Assembly (NCBI GenBank): GCA_037951105.1
Contig: JBAMJV010000863.1
Location: forward strand, 62,001-126,000
Reading direction: 5' to 3'
From: Echinarachnius parma
Taxonomy: Eukaryota; Echinodermata; Echinoidea; Clypeasteroida; Echinarachniidae
Length of the DNA stretch: 64,000 nucleotides
How positions within the stretch are numbered: position 1 is the first letter of the stretch; every line of letters begins with the position of its first letter. The translations under genes and the position numbers were made by a program. Under the pieces are notes generated by a model that saw only the letters and a list, made by a program, of their open reading frames with translations, ran no database searches and had not been told where the DNA came from. Shown one piece after another: positions 34,831 through 45,598 of the stretch.

Positions 34831-35447
34831 TAACTCAAGTGAACGCTAGCGCGGAGCGCTAGCGTTCAAGGTCGGGCTGATAGTGCCCCCGAATTTATGA
34901 TCTAATGTGCACAATAAGTGTGCTTAAGTTAAAATTATACATATGATACGGTACTTACCACCGATTAGATGATACATGTGATGCAAGTCATGCAACTATG
35001 GGGTGGATCAGAATGATGATTTTTCGCTCCATTCCGCATCAAAATGAGTGATTTATGCACATCATCGACTTCTATATGTGTTGTATCGCGACTTCTGAAC
35101 GATCGATGATCGCGCGAACGGTCTCCATTCAAGTACCGCGCCCGCCGAATAGACGGCAGATCTGACTCGCGCGTTTAGTGGTCGTACGGTAATCGATCGT
35201 TCAGAAGTCGCGATACAACACAGATAGAAGTCGATGATGTGCATAAATCACTCATTTTGATGCGGAATGGAGCGAAAAATCATCATTCTGATCCACCCCA
35301 TAGTTGCATCACATATGTATCATCTAATCGGTGGAAGTACCGTATCATATGTATAATTTTAAGCACACTTATTGTGCACATTAGATCATAAATTCGGGGC
35401 ACTATCAGCCCGACCTTGAACGCTAGCGCTAGCGTTCACTTGAGTTA
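34831..35447. mobile_element. Foldback element with ~260-bp arms and a 9-bp duplication
   Basis: TAACTCAAGTGAACGCTAGC opens the left arm and is mirrored at the right end. The arms (34831-~35093 and ~35196-35447) are near-identical around a ~100-bp loop. ACCGTAAAT is duplicated at 34822-34830 and 35448-35456. A 9-bp duplication with long TIRs is typical of Mutator-like elements (family knowledge). No transposase. Confidence 0.88.
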
Positions 35448-35717
35448 ACCGTAAATAAGCTACGTACCGTCTTTGGCAATTTTTATGTGAGTCTTGGACT
35501 TGGTACTGTAGCACAGTGACATGCGCATACCCAAACTTTCCTGTACTTCTGAGAAGCGTGAATGAGGCCAAAAAAGCATTGACCTTTGATTGACATTGTC
35601 TGATACGATGCCGATGGTCAGGGTGTAACAAATTGGGGATTGTTTGCGTCTGAAGTGCTAGCCTACAGTCAAGCTTCTCGCCTATTTTCATTTGTTAATT
35701 TTATCTCCCCGCGTACC

Positions 35718-38390
35718 CTAACTCTAGTGAACGCTAGCGCAGAGCGCTAGCGTTCGCGTTCTAGGTTGGGCTAATAGTGACCCCGAATTAATCATTTTAT
35801 GTGCACGATAATTGTGCTTAAAATGATACTATGATACAGTACTTACCACCGATTAGCAGATACATATTAGATCGACAAATCTATCGCTTTCATGGCCTTT
35901 TTGACATTATTATTGTTATTTTCACTGTCGGCATACTAGCGATAGACGCAACCTATACACTCTGCCTGGGGAGGCAAGAACACTGTAAGTCCGCAGTAAA
36001 AGTTACTTACGGAAAATCAGTTGACTTCGAATACAAAACACCAACATTCTCGCACTTTGAGCAACATTTGTAGCCCTATCAATACATTAGGGCTACTATA
36101 ATACTTCAACTCACCGATCTCGTGTGTCGCTGTATACATGTCATTCTATAATTACGGCGATTTGGGAGATTTTACAATGATTTTCCATCACTCTTCATCG
36201 GTCTTTCGCCGTTCAAACTGCCGTTAATGTACACAGATGCAATAATTACGTCATCGCACCTGTACGGTATCGCTAGCGTGCACACAAAAAAAAAAAAAAA
36301 AAGGCAAAATTAAAATGAGTTGTTTGACAAGTTTGACAAACTGTTACCGCTACCGAATAATTATTGGAATCACTGGCCCACAATTATTTGCTAAAAATGT
36401 AGCGGTAACAGTTTGTCAAGTCAAACAACTCATTTTAATTTTGCCTTTTTTTTTTTTTTGTGTGTGCACGCTAGTGATACCGTACTGAACGGATGTTCAG
36501 GTGCGTTGACGTAATTATTGCATATATGTGTAAGTTAACGGCAGTTTGAACGGCGAAAGACCGATGAAGAGTGATGGAAAATCGTTGTAAAATCTCCCAA
36601 ATCGCCATAATTATAGAATGACATGTATAGCGACACACGAGATCGGTGAGTTAAAGTAATATACACTAGCTGTACCCGCGGAAATCCGCGGGTTTTTGTG
36701 AGAGAAAGGCGATGATGACATAACGATACTTTAAATCTTTACTATTCCCAGAGTCATAATTTAAATATTATAAGACAAAATAAACACGGGCGACTCAATC
36801 CCGCGTCCCGTCCAACGATATCCGGCCAATGTATAACAAAATCATAATGGTTTAGTACCCATGGAAAGTTATTCAATTATACCCCATATTTTATAGTCTA
36901 TAAAATAAGTCCATAATTTGTTCCGCTTGTATTAAATTAGATACAGTACACTATGTTCGTGTACTTGCTAATATACAGTAGCTTCGCCGTTCACCCCCCC
37001 CCCCCCCCCCCCCCGCGACTCCAATTGCCTGCATGACACATAACCCGTCGTGTCCCATGAACGTTTCATATCCAATCTAAGTTCTCCGGCGTATACATTT
37101 TGTCATATTCTTGTGAAACCCGATGATATATTATTATATTCCGTTGAAGCAAGGATATGGGAGTTCCATGGTTGAAGGGAATAGTAGCCGTCAATACATG
37201 CATTGCATAATAAATGAGCAGATACCCCCCCCCCCCCCCCACCCCCAGGCGTCTTCTCTTCGCGGATGGCATAATACACTCATCTTACCGCAAGATGTCG
37301 AGATTGTATACAACTCCCCTGCTCCACCATTGTCCACCCCGCTTTATTCACTTCAATGCACTTTGCACACCCGCTCAGCTGTGTACAAAGCATGTGAGCT
37401 CGCGGACTTAATACATCTTACCACAAGCTGGCGCAATTATAGTATCGTGTACGGTAGGGCGAATAGAGACGATGGTCAGCAGGTCAGTGAGCTATGCAAA
37501 TAAACTACGGTTCGGTGGGGTAATTAGATGACTGCGCGACGTGTATACACGGCTGTACAGCCATCGCGCGTTGTATAACCTCAGCTAAATTGAAGTTGTC
37601 GCATTTGGTCGTCTATGCACTTACAAACACGATGCCAATCGGCAATAGCGATCATTACCATACCATCCGCGTAATATAAATATTGATATTTATCAAAACC
37701 TGGGTAGTTTCGCAACGTGTTATATCTAAAATGGTTTCTCGATATTTTATTTGTTTTATCTACTCCAATTTATATTCTTACAAATACTTTTACGGCGATA
37801 AATCGTTAGTCAATGCTCGGCGTCTTAAACGGGCAATTGACATTGCTGACTTTCCCTTTTCTTCGATCTGGACGACGACCACGGGGCGTGAGCGACTCGG
37901 GAATGCCTTATTGTCCTCCGCAAAACGTATATCCTTCGATCGCGACGGTCGGGAAGTCGCCGAATCCTCGGGGTGAGGATATCTCGAGTGGGAACCATTT
38001 TGGGGGTTGAAGCTTACCGTATTAATATAATAGATGTAGTAGCCCTAAATGTATTGATAGGGCTACAAATTATGTCGCTCAAAGTGCGAGAATGTTGGCG
38101 TTTTGTATTCGAAGTCAACTAATTTTTCGTAAGTAACTTTTACTGCCGACTTACAGTGTTCTTGCCTCCCCAGGCAGAGTATATGGGTTGCGTCTATCGC
38201 TAGAATGCAGACAGTGAAAATAACAATAATAATGTCAAAAAGGCCATGAAAGCGATAGATTTGTCGATCCAGATAAATATGTGATACAACTATGGGGTGC
38301 ATCAGAATGATGATTTTTTGCTCCATTCCGCATAAAAATGAGTGATTTATGCACCTCCTCGACTTCTTTCCGTGTCGTATTGCGACAAAG
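35718..38390. repeat. Second, larger foldback related to 34831-35447
   Basis: The left end repeats the first element's terminus (TAACTCTAGTGAACGCTAGC). The segment 35868-36095 (TCGACAAATCTATCGCTTTC to TGTAGCCCTATCAATACATT) returns inverted at 38040-38270. It is followed by the first element's inner arm (ACAACTATGGGGTGCATCAG, GAGTGATTTATGCACCTCCT). The loop contains another palindrome, poly-C tracts (36992-37014, 37226-37239) and a CpG-rich block at 37800-37990. Confidence 0.75.
36096..36660. repeat. ~560-bp palindrome inside the second foldback
   Basis: Arms 36105-36350 and 36395-36655 mirror through ACTCACCGATCTCGTGTGTC, CCATCACTCTTCATCGGTCT and AATGAGTTGTTTGACAAG, with opposed A and T homopolymers. 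A few arm-specific substitutions show it is not an assembly mirror artefact. Confidence 0.9.
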
Positions 38391-38609
38391 AACATAAATA
38401 ATTGTAATGTCTTCAAATGTGTATAATACACTGTATCATGTTTACAAACAAAATAAATTTGCAATTATCTACAATGTTAATTTCATTTAAGCGAGAGAGT
38501 ATTGTAAAACAAATGATTGTACATGTAATAAGTATATTTACTGAACTGTGTTTTATTTTAAAGCAGAGCTCATTATATGTTTTCTTTTCTTCTGTTTCTG
38601 TATTTCCAG

Positions 38610-39178
38610 GTGTCTACTAAAGGAGTTTGATTGCAGAGCCAGACATACAAGCCTCATATTCACATAGATGGAAGAGGGACAGCTAGCCATCAACTGAATG
38701 AAACTTCCTCTTGCCCCAGACAGTGTGATAGAGCTATAGTGTTGTCGCTGAGTCCAGGGTACCCGGGTCCCGCCGAAAAATGTCAAGTCCCGGGCACAAA
38801 AATCGATACTCGATTTCCCCAAAAAATGGGAAGTCCCCTCATTGAACGCCAGAGCTTTCATGTTCATTCAAGAAGATGATTTATTGTCATAAATGCGCTC
38901 AATGTTTGTCACTTGAATGAACATGTTTTCCCAGCTGGCGTGACATGCCGATCGTGTTATAAACAAATGGGTAAGTTTCGGGTACCCGGGACTCGCCCGA
39001 AAAATTATCACGAGTCCCGGGTAGTACATGTAAATACTCCCGCAAACGACAACACTATAGAGCTAGCATACTGCTTAGGAAATACAAGAGGCATCAGTCT
39101 GAAAAGAGAAAGGAAGGGTCAATTTTTGCTGGACACAACCATGAACTTCACCAGCATCCAGCCTGTTGCTTTTACCTA
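38610..39178 (+). pseudogene. Transposon-internal coding fragment disrupted by a MITE
   Basis: After an acceptor-like TCTGTATTTCCAG an open frame reads YKPHIHIDGRGTASHQLNET and SSCPRQCDRAI. It is then cut by the 38740-39054 insertion and continues beyond it with ELAYCLGNTRGISLKRERKG to a stop. The evenly mixed, His/Cys-bearing composition looks like real protein. I cannot assign it to a transposase family. Two MITEs and the stop show it is dead. Confidence 0.45.
38740..39054. mobile_element. MITE inserted in a coding fragment, CTATAG duplicated
   Basis: TGTTGTCGCTGAGTCC at the left and the inverted CGACAACA at the right, with CTATAG at 38734-38739 and 39055-39060. Inner palindromic GGGTACCCGGG motifs. 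Confidence 0.8.
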
Positions 39179-39343
39179 GCTGACCCCTCCTACTTTAAGA
39201 AATGTGCCATGTCAGGTGTTAGTGATGAACAGCGTCTACTGAGAAGAGAGTAATTGCCTTGGCTTTTGAGATGGTGAAAATAAATCATGACAGTCAGGGA
39301 TAGTAGCATCATTACCGAGCTGCCAAACTACTGCTGGGACTAG

Positions 39344-39661
39344 GTGTCGATTTCGGGAGTATTTCCCTCCCGGGACTCGCGATAATTTTTCGGGCGAGTC
39401 ACGGGTACCCGGAATTTACCCATTTGTTGATTTCGCTATCGGCATGTCACGCCGCTGGGAAAACATGTTCATTCAAGTGACAAAAATGCAGCCTATTTAT
39501 GACAAACTCGGGCGTTCAAAGAGGGAAAAAGGAAAGAAAAGAAAATGAGAGTGGGCAGATAACTTGGGCGTTTTTTTTTTCGGGATATCGAGTATCGATT
39601 TTTTCGCCCGGGACTCAACATTTTTTGGCGTAACCTGGGTACCCGTGACTCGTCAACAGCA
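39344..39661. mobile_element. Second copy of the same MITE, opposite orientation
   Basis: Interior blocks (TTTTCGGGCGAGTC, GGTACCCGGAATTTACCCAT, GGCATGTCACGCC, GTATCGATTTTTTCGCC) are the reverse complement of 38740-39054. CTAG flanks both ends. The coding-like segment resumes after it (39662-39800, in one frame GTLKEHLDGNRFGKV). Confidence 0.8.
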
Positions 39662-40735
39662 CTAGCTGGGACTTTGAAGGAACATCTGGATGGGAACCGA
39701 TTCGGAAAGGTTCATACAAATTGTATCTGGTCTTCAGACCGGAACGGAACTTGGCCTGGTAGAATCACAGGCTGTTCGACCCAATCAAGTGAAACTTGAT
39801 ATCATTTAGATATTGAATTATTGTCTATAACAAGTAGTAGTAGTCAAATAGATTTGCATAATATGTAAATCATCATAATGCATGAGTGATTTCAATTTAT
39901 TTTGTTGAATTGGATAAAATTTGCTCCAAAGAATCTAAAATGTAAAACAAATTGGTGTTTCAATATTTCAAAAAGAGTAAGCCCTCTTTTTTGCTCTTAT
40001 GTCCCACGCCTTAAAGGGATAGTTGTTTTGGTAAAGGTGACGCTACACAAAATAACTTTTGTGAGATAATACAAACAAAAATGAGTGTCAAATTCGAAAG
40101 AGCATACAATTTAATGAGATAATAAATTTGGTTTGATCAAAATAGGTTCAGAAATGGCTGAAATATCAATAAACAACCATTTGTAATAATTGTTGGGACC
40201 CACAATTATTCATTAGTTTTGAACCAGTAATCAAAATTCTCATTTAAATGCTTCCTCTTTTCAGAAATTTACAGAAGAGGTTTTAAATAGCTGTTGATTA
40301 TCTCTCTATTTAATCACTATTTCAATAAAACATCACATGCACAATATTTAATTTTAGTGTGTTTAGAGAGCACCCTCTTGAGTTGTAACGGCTCTTCTTT
40401 AATGATAACAGGCTTTTTACTTAGTCGTTTGTAATTGTTGTATTCCTTTCGAGCACGGTGTAGTTATAACTATGAGTTCATAATCATAATGTAATGGTGC
40501 ATAGGAATTGTAGACACAAAAGTGAGTGATTTTGGGGCAGGCGTTCATTTACAGAAGGTCGATCACATGACTTGTTGCTGTGATACATGCAAAAGGTTGA
40601 TGGGTGGGGGGTGAATTACTGAATTCACAGGGAGACAAACCTGCACTGCCTCCAGTTAATCTCTTTTTTCATGTGTTCGCTGACTAAGTAAACATTACAT
40701 GCCACTAGTAGCATAAACTTTCATTCATTTATGTA

Positions 40736-40901
40736 CAGTGAAACCTCTTTATAACAAGTGTTTTTATAAAACAAGGTACCTGATATAGTCAGGTAACTTC
40801 ACGAGTCCAGGGTCTATAGGTACTTTGTTGTTTTTAAGCCATGTAATACAACAAGGTAAATTCAATGGTCCCAACATTCTCATTATAAATAGGTTTCACT
40901 G
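40736..40901. mobile_element. MITE with CAGTGAAACCTCTTTATAAC ends (pogo-like)
   Basis: CAGTGAAACCTCTTTATAAC is mirrored by TTATAAATAGGTTTCACTG, preceded by TA. A second, left-truncated copy is at 41548-41688 (ACTCTTTATAACGAGGTAC ... GTTATAACAAGGTTTCACTG, followed by TA). Confidence 0.8.
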
Positions 40902-41340
40902 CTCTTAACTCCACACATGTAAGTTTTCTTACAATCATTCATACAACCATCAAGTCTTTCTTTTATTCTAAAGATGCTGTGTAGATATGGATTAGTTATA
41001 ATTAGCTCTTTATATAAATATGTAAATAAATGTACGTAGTGTTTTGTGCCCAAAGTAAATTACTTGTATTATTGCCTCATTGCATCACATCAAAGTGACT
41101 GAAAAACAACAACAAATTAAGTATTACAAAAACGCATGTCATGTTTTACTTGCAAGTTTGTACATGTTTAATACTGTAATCAACTCTTTCTTATGCCTTA
41201 TGTGAATCAATTGTGTTGTGTGTAGAGGTCTCTGCTGTAGAAAGATTCACAATCAATTTAAAGTGGCAATTCATTTTTAGTCAGAAAATGTGCATTTGAA
41301 CAGATCAATTTTGCACATCTAGTCACATGATATGACTTGC

Positions 41341-41486
41341 AATAGACCGCTTCGGTAATGTATGCAAATAATATGCGTATGACGTCAGACTCCCCGTCGG
41401 CAAGCTTAACAAAAGTACTTTGCTTGACGACGGGGAGTCTGACGTCATGCGCATATTATTTGCATACATTACCGAAGCGGCCTATT
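41341..41486. repeat. 146-bp hairpin with TGACGTCA and ATGCAAAT motifs
   Basis: Arms of ~66 bp (ACCGCTTCGGTAATGTATGC..., mirrored from 41421) differ at only a few positions. Each arm carries a CRE-like TGACGTCA and an octamer-like ATGCAAAT. Confidence 0.9.
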
Positions 41487-41809
41487 AGAAGCAACTGTAC
41501 AATTAATTGTGTCTTTGAATGTACATATTTATTTGTCCTATTCTTGTATTACTCTTTATAACGAGGTACTTGATATAGTGAGGTAATTTCACAGGTTCTG
41601 GTTCCATGTATTCTATTTTTAAGCTCTGATATCACTTATCAGGTAAATGAAATGGACCAAACATTCTTGTTATAACAAGGTTTCACTGTACATTTTTGTG
41701 TACAACTCAGTTCATGCATGCATTATCTTAAGTCTGCTGCATGAACGCATATTGATTACTGAGTTTTAAAGTTACAGATATAACTTAATAATACAATATA
41801 TATCATATG

Positions 41810-41935
41810 CTCCCCAGGGAGTGGACAATGTGCACTTTGTGTGCTGGATTGAGTGCAGTATGTATCCGATGACCGGAACGTGCGCTATATAAGTAGCCAC
41901 CATTATTATTATTATTATATTTAATTATTTATTAT
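41810..41935 (+). repeat. 5'-truncated SINE tail
   Basis: GCTCCCCAGGGAGTGGACAA, GTATCCGATGACCGGAACG and GCGCTATATAAGTAGCCACC, then ATT repeats. This is the 3' half of the SINE at 52805-53157. Confidence 0.8.
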
Positions 41936-42249
41936 GTCACATGTCAGCATAATATATTGCAATGCAACCAATGCCATGCAGTTGCCTAGAAGTTCACATA
42001 TTATTATACCACTTCATAAATGCTTATAAATAAATTATATTGCAGTGCTGTTATTGCACAGTACCTAGAAGTATCAGAAAATGTTTGCTGGTTCTCACCA
42101 AACATACTGTTTTAGTCATTGTTTTATACTGTTCCTAAGAGATATGATAGTAAAGTGGCAAGCATTTCTTGTAATGACATCTGTTGAAAATTTGTTAGAA
42201 AACAACAAATAAATTGTCTTTCTATTTATATCATGCTTTAACATGGTCT

Positions 42250-42645
42250 TTATTTTGAATTCATGATGTGCATTTTGGGCAACAATCTCTCTTCAATCAG
42301 CTGATCATCTTTATCTAGAATGTTTACACATACAAAATGACACCATTTGTGGCAGCAATCACAACAAATAGAATTGTCTTCAGATATACATCCATCGGGA
42401 AGTTGCAAGCACTCATTGTCACAAATGTTACTATACAGATCGACTTTTCTGACGTGCCGACATCTTTCCATTTTTTCCCCTCTTTTTAGTGTCAGTGTCT
42501 TTTTGTTGTGTCTGATTCGATGTTGATCGAAGTGATGGCTTGGTTGACCTTCATGAATGTTTTGATGAGATGACTGGAGACGACTCGGTTGTTTGTTCTG
42601 TTGATGTCTGAGGACCAGTGTTTGTTGGTACTGCCTGTGCATCAA
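42250..42645 (-). pseudogene. PHD-finger-like fragment of a transposon protein
   Basis: The 131-codon minus-strand frame contains CDNECLQLPDGC, then SICCDCCHKWCHFVCVNI. The CDxC-HKW-x-H-x-x-C spacing is that of the second half of a PHD finger, and the terminal CxxC pair is missing. The upstream half of this frame is out of frame with the better coding frame. That other frame is Ser/Thr/Gln-rich (AQAVPTNTGPQTSTEQTTES) and is broken by a stop and a frameshift. PHD fingers occur in several retrotransposon and DNA-transposon proteins. Confidence 0.5.
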
Positions 42646-42716
42646 TAGTTTACAATGGAAGTTTAGTAAAAACGGGTTAATGTGGTGTGTGATAGATTGT
42701 ATCAGACTTGCGTGTG

Positions 42717-42744
42717 TGTTGTTGTTGTTGTTGTTGTTGTTGAT
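42717..42744. repeat. (TTG)n microsatellite
   Basis: Nine TTG units followed by GAT/GAC repeats. Confidence 0.9.
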
Positions 42745-42799
42745 GATGTCGACGACGACGGTGATTGATAAACACCAGCACCCAATACTAGCTTACTAA

Positions 42800-43639
42800 T
42801 TAAATATATAGAAATACAAGCTTGACACGGGAATAAATGAATGTCCACGCAGTTGATATAAATTGGAATGACGTCATTATTAAGAAGATAAACAAATGTC
42901 CAAAAGGATGTATTGCACTGCGATTAGTTAATTTGTATAGGCCTAGAAAGAGTAAGTGACAGTCCGCGGATGAAATGTATAGCGAGAATAGCGAGAGTTC
43001 GGAGAGATGATGAAGAAGTAGAATGCGAGCGTACGTGAAGAGATGACGATGTTGAATCCTGTTCGATCGATGGACTAGCGCGCATGATGTGGCAGCGATG
43101 GCAATCGATGAACTCCGGCACGTGCCGTGGAGATCGAGAAGAAAAGCCTGGAAGCCTAACATGGTGCTAATAAAACATGTCCGTAAAGATGAAGACAAAA
43201 TGATGAACATCAAAGAAAAGATGGATGGAAGACCGAATGGCTCGGTGGATGAAGAGGTGGATGAAGTTGAATGGCTGAAGTTTAACGTCCCATGATGTCA
43301 GTATGCGGACTCTCCCTTGAAGTTGGTGAAATCAAGGAGTGGTTGACAACCATGTTAGTTGAATGGTAACTAACATGGCGATGATGAGGAGATGTTACTC
43401 CGATGGAAGTTGGTGGAAGAGTGAAGATCTAGCTAAAATACCACGTGGCAGAGGAGAAACAAAGAGGTGATTATCTGACCGAAGATAAATTGACATGGAT
43501 CAGACAGGTCAGCCACTGGAGTCGAGCTGGATCAACATTAGTCTGGCCAGGCTATAAGCGAGCCATAATAAAATAGAATGTTATCCATGAGATGTCGGCT
43601 GCAGAAATTGTTTTTCAGCCTTGATCGTAGTTAGTCTGT
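42800..43639. other. Interior segment of the large element, no function assigned
   Basis: Overlapping frames on both strands (43089-43295 plus, 42800-43213 minus) reflect even base composition. Neither shows a family motif. Confidence 0.3.
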
Positions 43640-43890
43640 TGTTCAGGCTATAAATGTAGAGTGAAGTGAGTCACTACAGAAGTGATGGCTTGGTTGACCT
43701 TCCTGAATGCTTTGATGAGATGACTTGAGAAGAGTCAATTGTCTGTTCTGTTGATGTCTGAAGATCAGCGGATGTTGATGGTGCCTGCGCACTTGCTGCT
43801 TATGTTGTCCATTGTGAAATGAGCTCTCTCGTAAATTCTGCATCATCTTCTGATTCATCGGCCATAGTGTTCGATGATGCTGCAACTGTT
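43640..43890 (-). pseudogene. Related N-terminal exon of the PHD-like transposon protein
   Basis: The block AGTGATGGCTTGGTTGACCT ... TGTTGATGTCTGA is shared with 42530-42640. In the shared frame the minus strand reads MADESEDDAEFTRELISQW, TT, stop, then AQAPSTSADLQTSTEQTIDS. The segment is therefore a duplicated 5' coding part with one in-frame stop. Confidence 0.5.
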
Positions 43891-44129
43891 AAATAAATGT
43901 TTAAAAATAAAAGGAAGAAAGACAATCAAATTTAAGTTTGTGACCACATGACAAAGTCTAAGACTAAGACTAGAGGGCCTTGTTACTTCTTCTGACCATG
44001 TAGATTATAGATGCTCAAGTTTAGCTTATCAGAGTATTATATCAAGATCCAGATTGACAAATCTATAATTTTTGTTGCTATTATCCAGCTAATTGGACCA
44101 TGTAACTACTCTTTCTTAGAGATATGTAC

Positions 44130-44520
44130 GAATAATATTATTAAAAATGAGCAAAGAAAATGGGACTCCAACGGGATTCGAACCCGAGACCTCCGGATTG
44201 CTAGACCGGTGCTCTTACCGACTGAGCTATAGAAAACCCTATGACGGCATTCATCAGTTCGGTGATCCCTCGCAGATATCCCCAAGTTGATTTCTATCCT
44301 TCGGGTTTATGTCAGGTTTATAATAGCTTCTGACCTCACGAGCAATGAAAATTAAGGGGTTTCTATGGGACGAATGCCGTCATAGGGACGGTTTTCTATA
44401 GCTCAGTCAGTAAGTCTAAGAAGAGCACCGGTCTAGCAATCCGGAGGTCTCGGGTTCGAATCCCATTGGAATCCCATTTTCTTTGCTCATTTTTAATCAC
44501 AATATATTTCTGGTTAGTTT
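44130..44520. repeat. Inverted pair of tRNA-related SINEs
   Basis: On the minus strand (44150-44260) and plus strand (44385-44500) the same sequence occurs: an A-box-like TATAGCTCAGTCGGTAAGAG, CCGGTCTAGCAATCCGG, and a B-box GGGTTCGAATCCC, followed by CATTTTCTTTGCTCATTTTT. An Ala-like AGC sits at the anticodon position, but the acceptor arms do not pair, so these are SINE heads and not tRNA genes. A ~125-bp loop separates them. The right copy has a small insertion in the D-loop region. Confidence 0.85.
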
Positions 44521-45598
44521 AATTATTTGTTTGAATTAAATAATATTAATTATCAACGTCTTCATCATTCATGGCCTCTTTTAAAGTTTTAGTTTTATTG
44601 ATTAGAATCAATAACTGTCGGTCATTACAGTATTCCATTGTCAATTATGTTTATATTCATACACCTGAGACATTTATTTGGTTAATTTTGACCTAAAACA
44701 AGAGTGTTTACTGTTTAGCAGGTGAACAAAGTTGAGTCACCGACGCAAAATACGGGCACACACACATTTGCACAGATGGGACTGGGCACGGCAGTCGAGA
44801 TCCCGCTCTTATTTATTTAGCCGACTTAACGTCGTATTATCAGGTTTATTTGTTTAAGGATCGTCATAAAAATAAATTATCATAAACTTTGGTTTCTTAC
44901 CTTACAAATAATACTTGAATTCAAGAGAATCTCTGCCAAATATCGGATCCTGTGCAAGATAATAATGTTGATTCGAAGAACAGAATCCCGTACGTTAACC
45001 GTTTATTAACGCCGTTAATATTGTTGTCAGTGGATCTTTTATTTAGCTTTGCGATCGCAACAATTATATTACTGCACATATTATCATATGCATGCAGCGC
45101 GCGCAGTCATAAACATTTTTGCCAAATAAATCAACAAACTAATTCACTCATTTATTTTGGTAAAAGGGTGTATCTCATCGATAAACCCTTCTACCAACAA
45201 AAAGTGACGGAATAATTCACTCATTTATTTTGGTAAAAGGGTGTATCTGAAGATACACCCTTTTACCCCAACAAGTGAAGGAATAATCATGGTGTATCTG
45301 CAGATACATACCTTCTACCAAAAAGAGACGTATTACGGCGTGTGTCAATTTTTATGGCAGAAGGGTGTATCTGGATAAAAATGAACCTTACTCTAAATAT
45401 AAGAAGTTTACAAAAATGAAAACTATATTAAAATAATATTTGAACGATACATTACATTTTAAAACAAACTCCAACAGCATACGACCATTCCTAAGGCTTC
45501 TATAGCAAAACAAAATGCTCAAACTTCAAAGTCATTTTTCTCGGCTTTATGTACGCCGGTGTATATTCGAGATACACCCTTTTACCATATTAGGGCCG

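Larger units (their letters stand above)
39801..42249. other. AT-rich interior of the large element with small repeats
   Basis: No gene recognised. It contains the MITEs at 40736-40901 and 41548-41688, the hairpin at 41341-41486 and a SINE tail at 41810-41935, each listed separately. Confidence 0.4.
33110..45598. mobile_element. 12.5-kb putative DNA transposon with 29-bp TIRs and TACG target duplication
   Basis: The left terminus CGGCCCTAATATGGTAAAAG and nine further bases are matched perfectly inverted at the right terminus. TACG flanks both ends (33106-33109, 45599-45602). Just inside each end are clusters of the same motif, TGGTAAAAGGGTGTATCT, mostly as inverted pairs (left 33121-33610; right 45157-45598). 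Such shared subterminal repeats usually bind a transposase. The interior holds decayed coding fragments (38610-39178, 39662-39800, 42250-42645, 43640-43890), nested foldback elements, MITEs and SINEs. It lies in the largest intron of the receptor gene. A 4-bp target and subterminal repeats do not settle the superfamily. Confidence 0.75.

Noticed and set aside
35831..36073. ORF reading MIQYLPPISRYILDRQIYRF and its relative at 38063-38464
   Set aside because: The two frames are the inverted arms of one foldback element, so their similarity is structural and does not show coding constraint.
37683..37990. Basic ORF in a CpG-rich block (ARRLKRAIDIADF)
   Set aside because: No family motif, overlapping equally open frames, and located in the loop of a foldback element.
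44150..44500. Pair of tRNA-Ala-like genes with AGC anticodon
   Set aside because: A and B boxes are good, but the acceptor stems do not pair and both copies continue into a repeat body and tail seen elsewhere. They are SINE heads.
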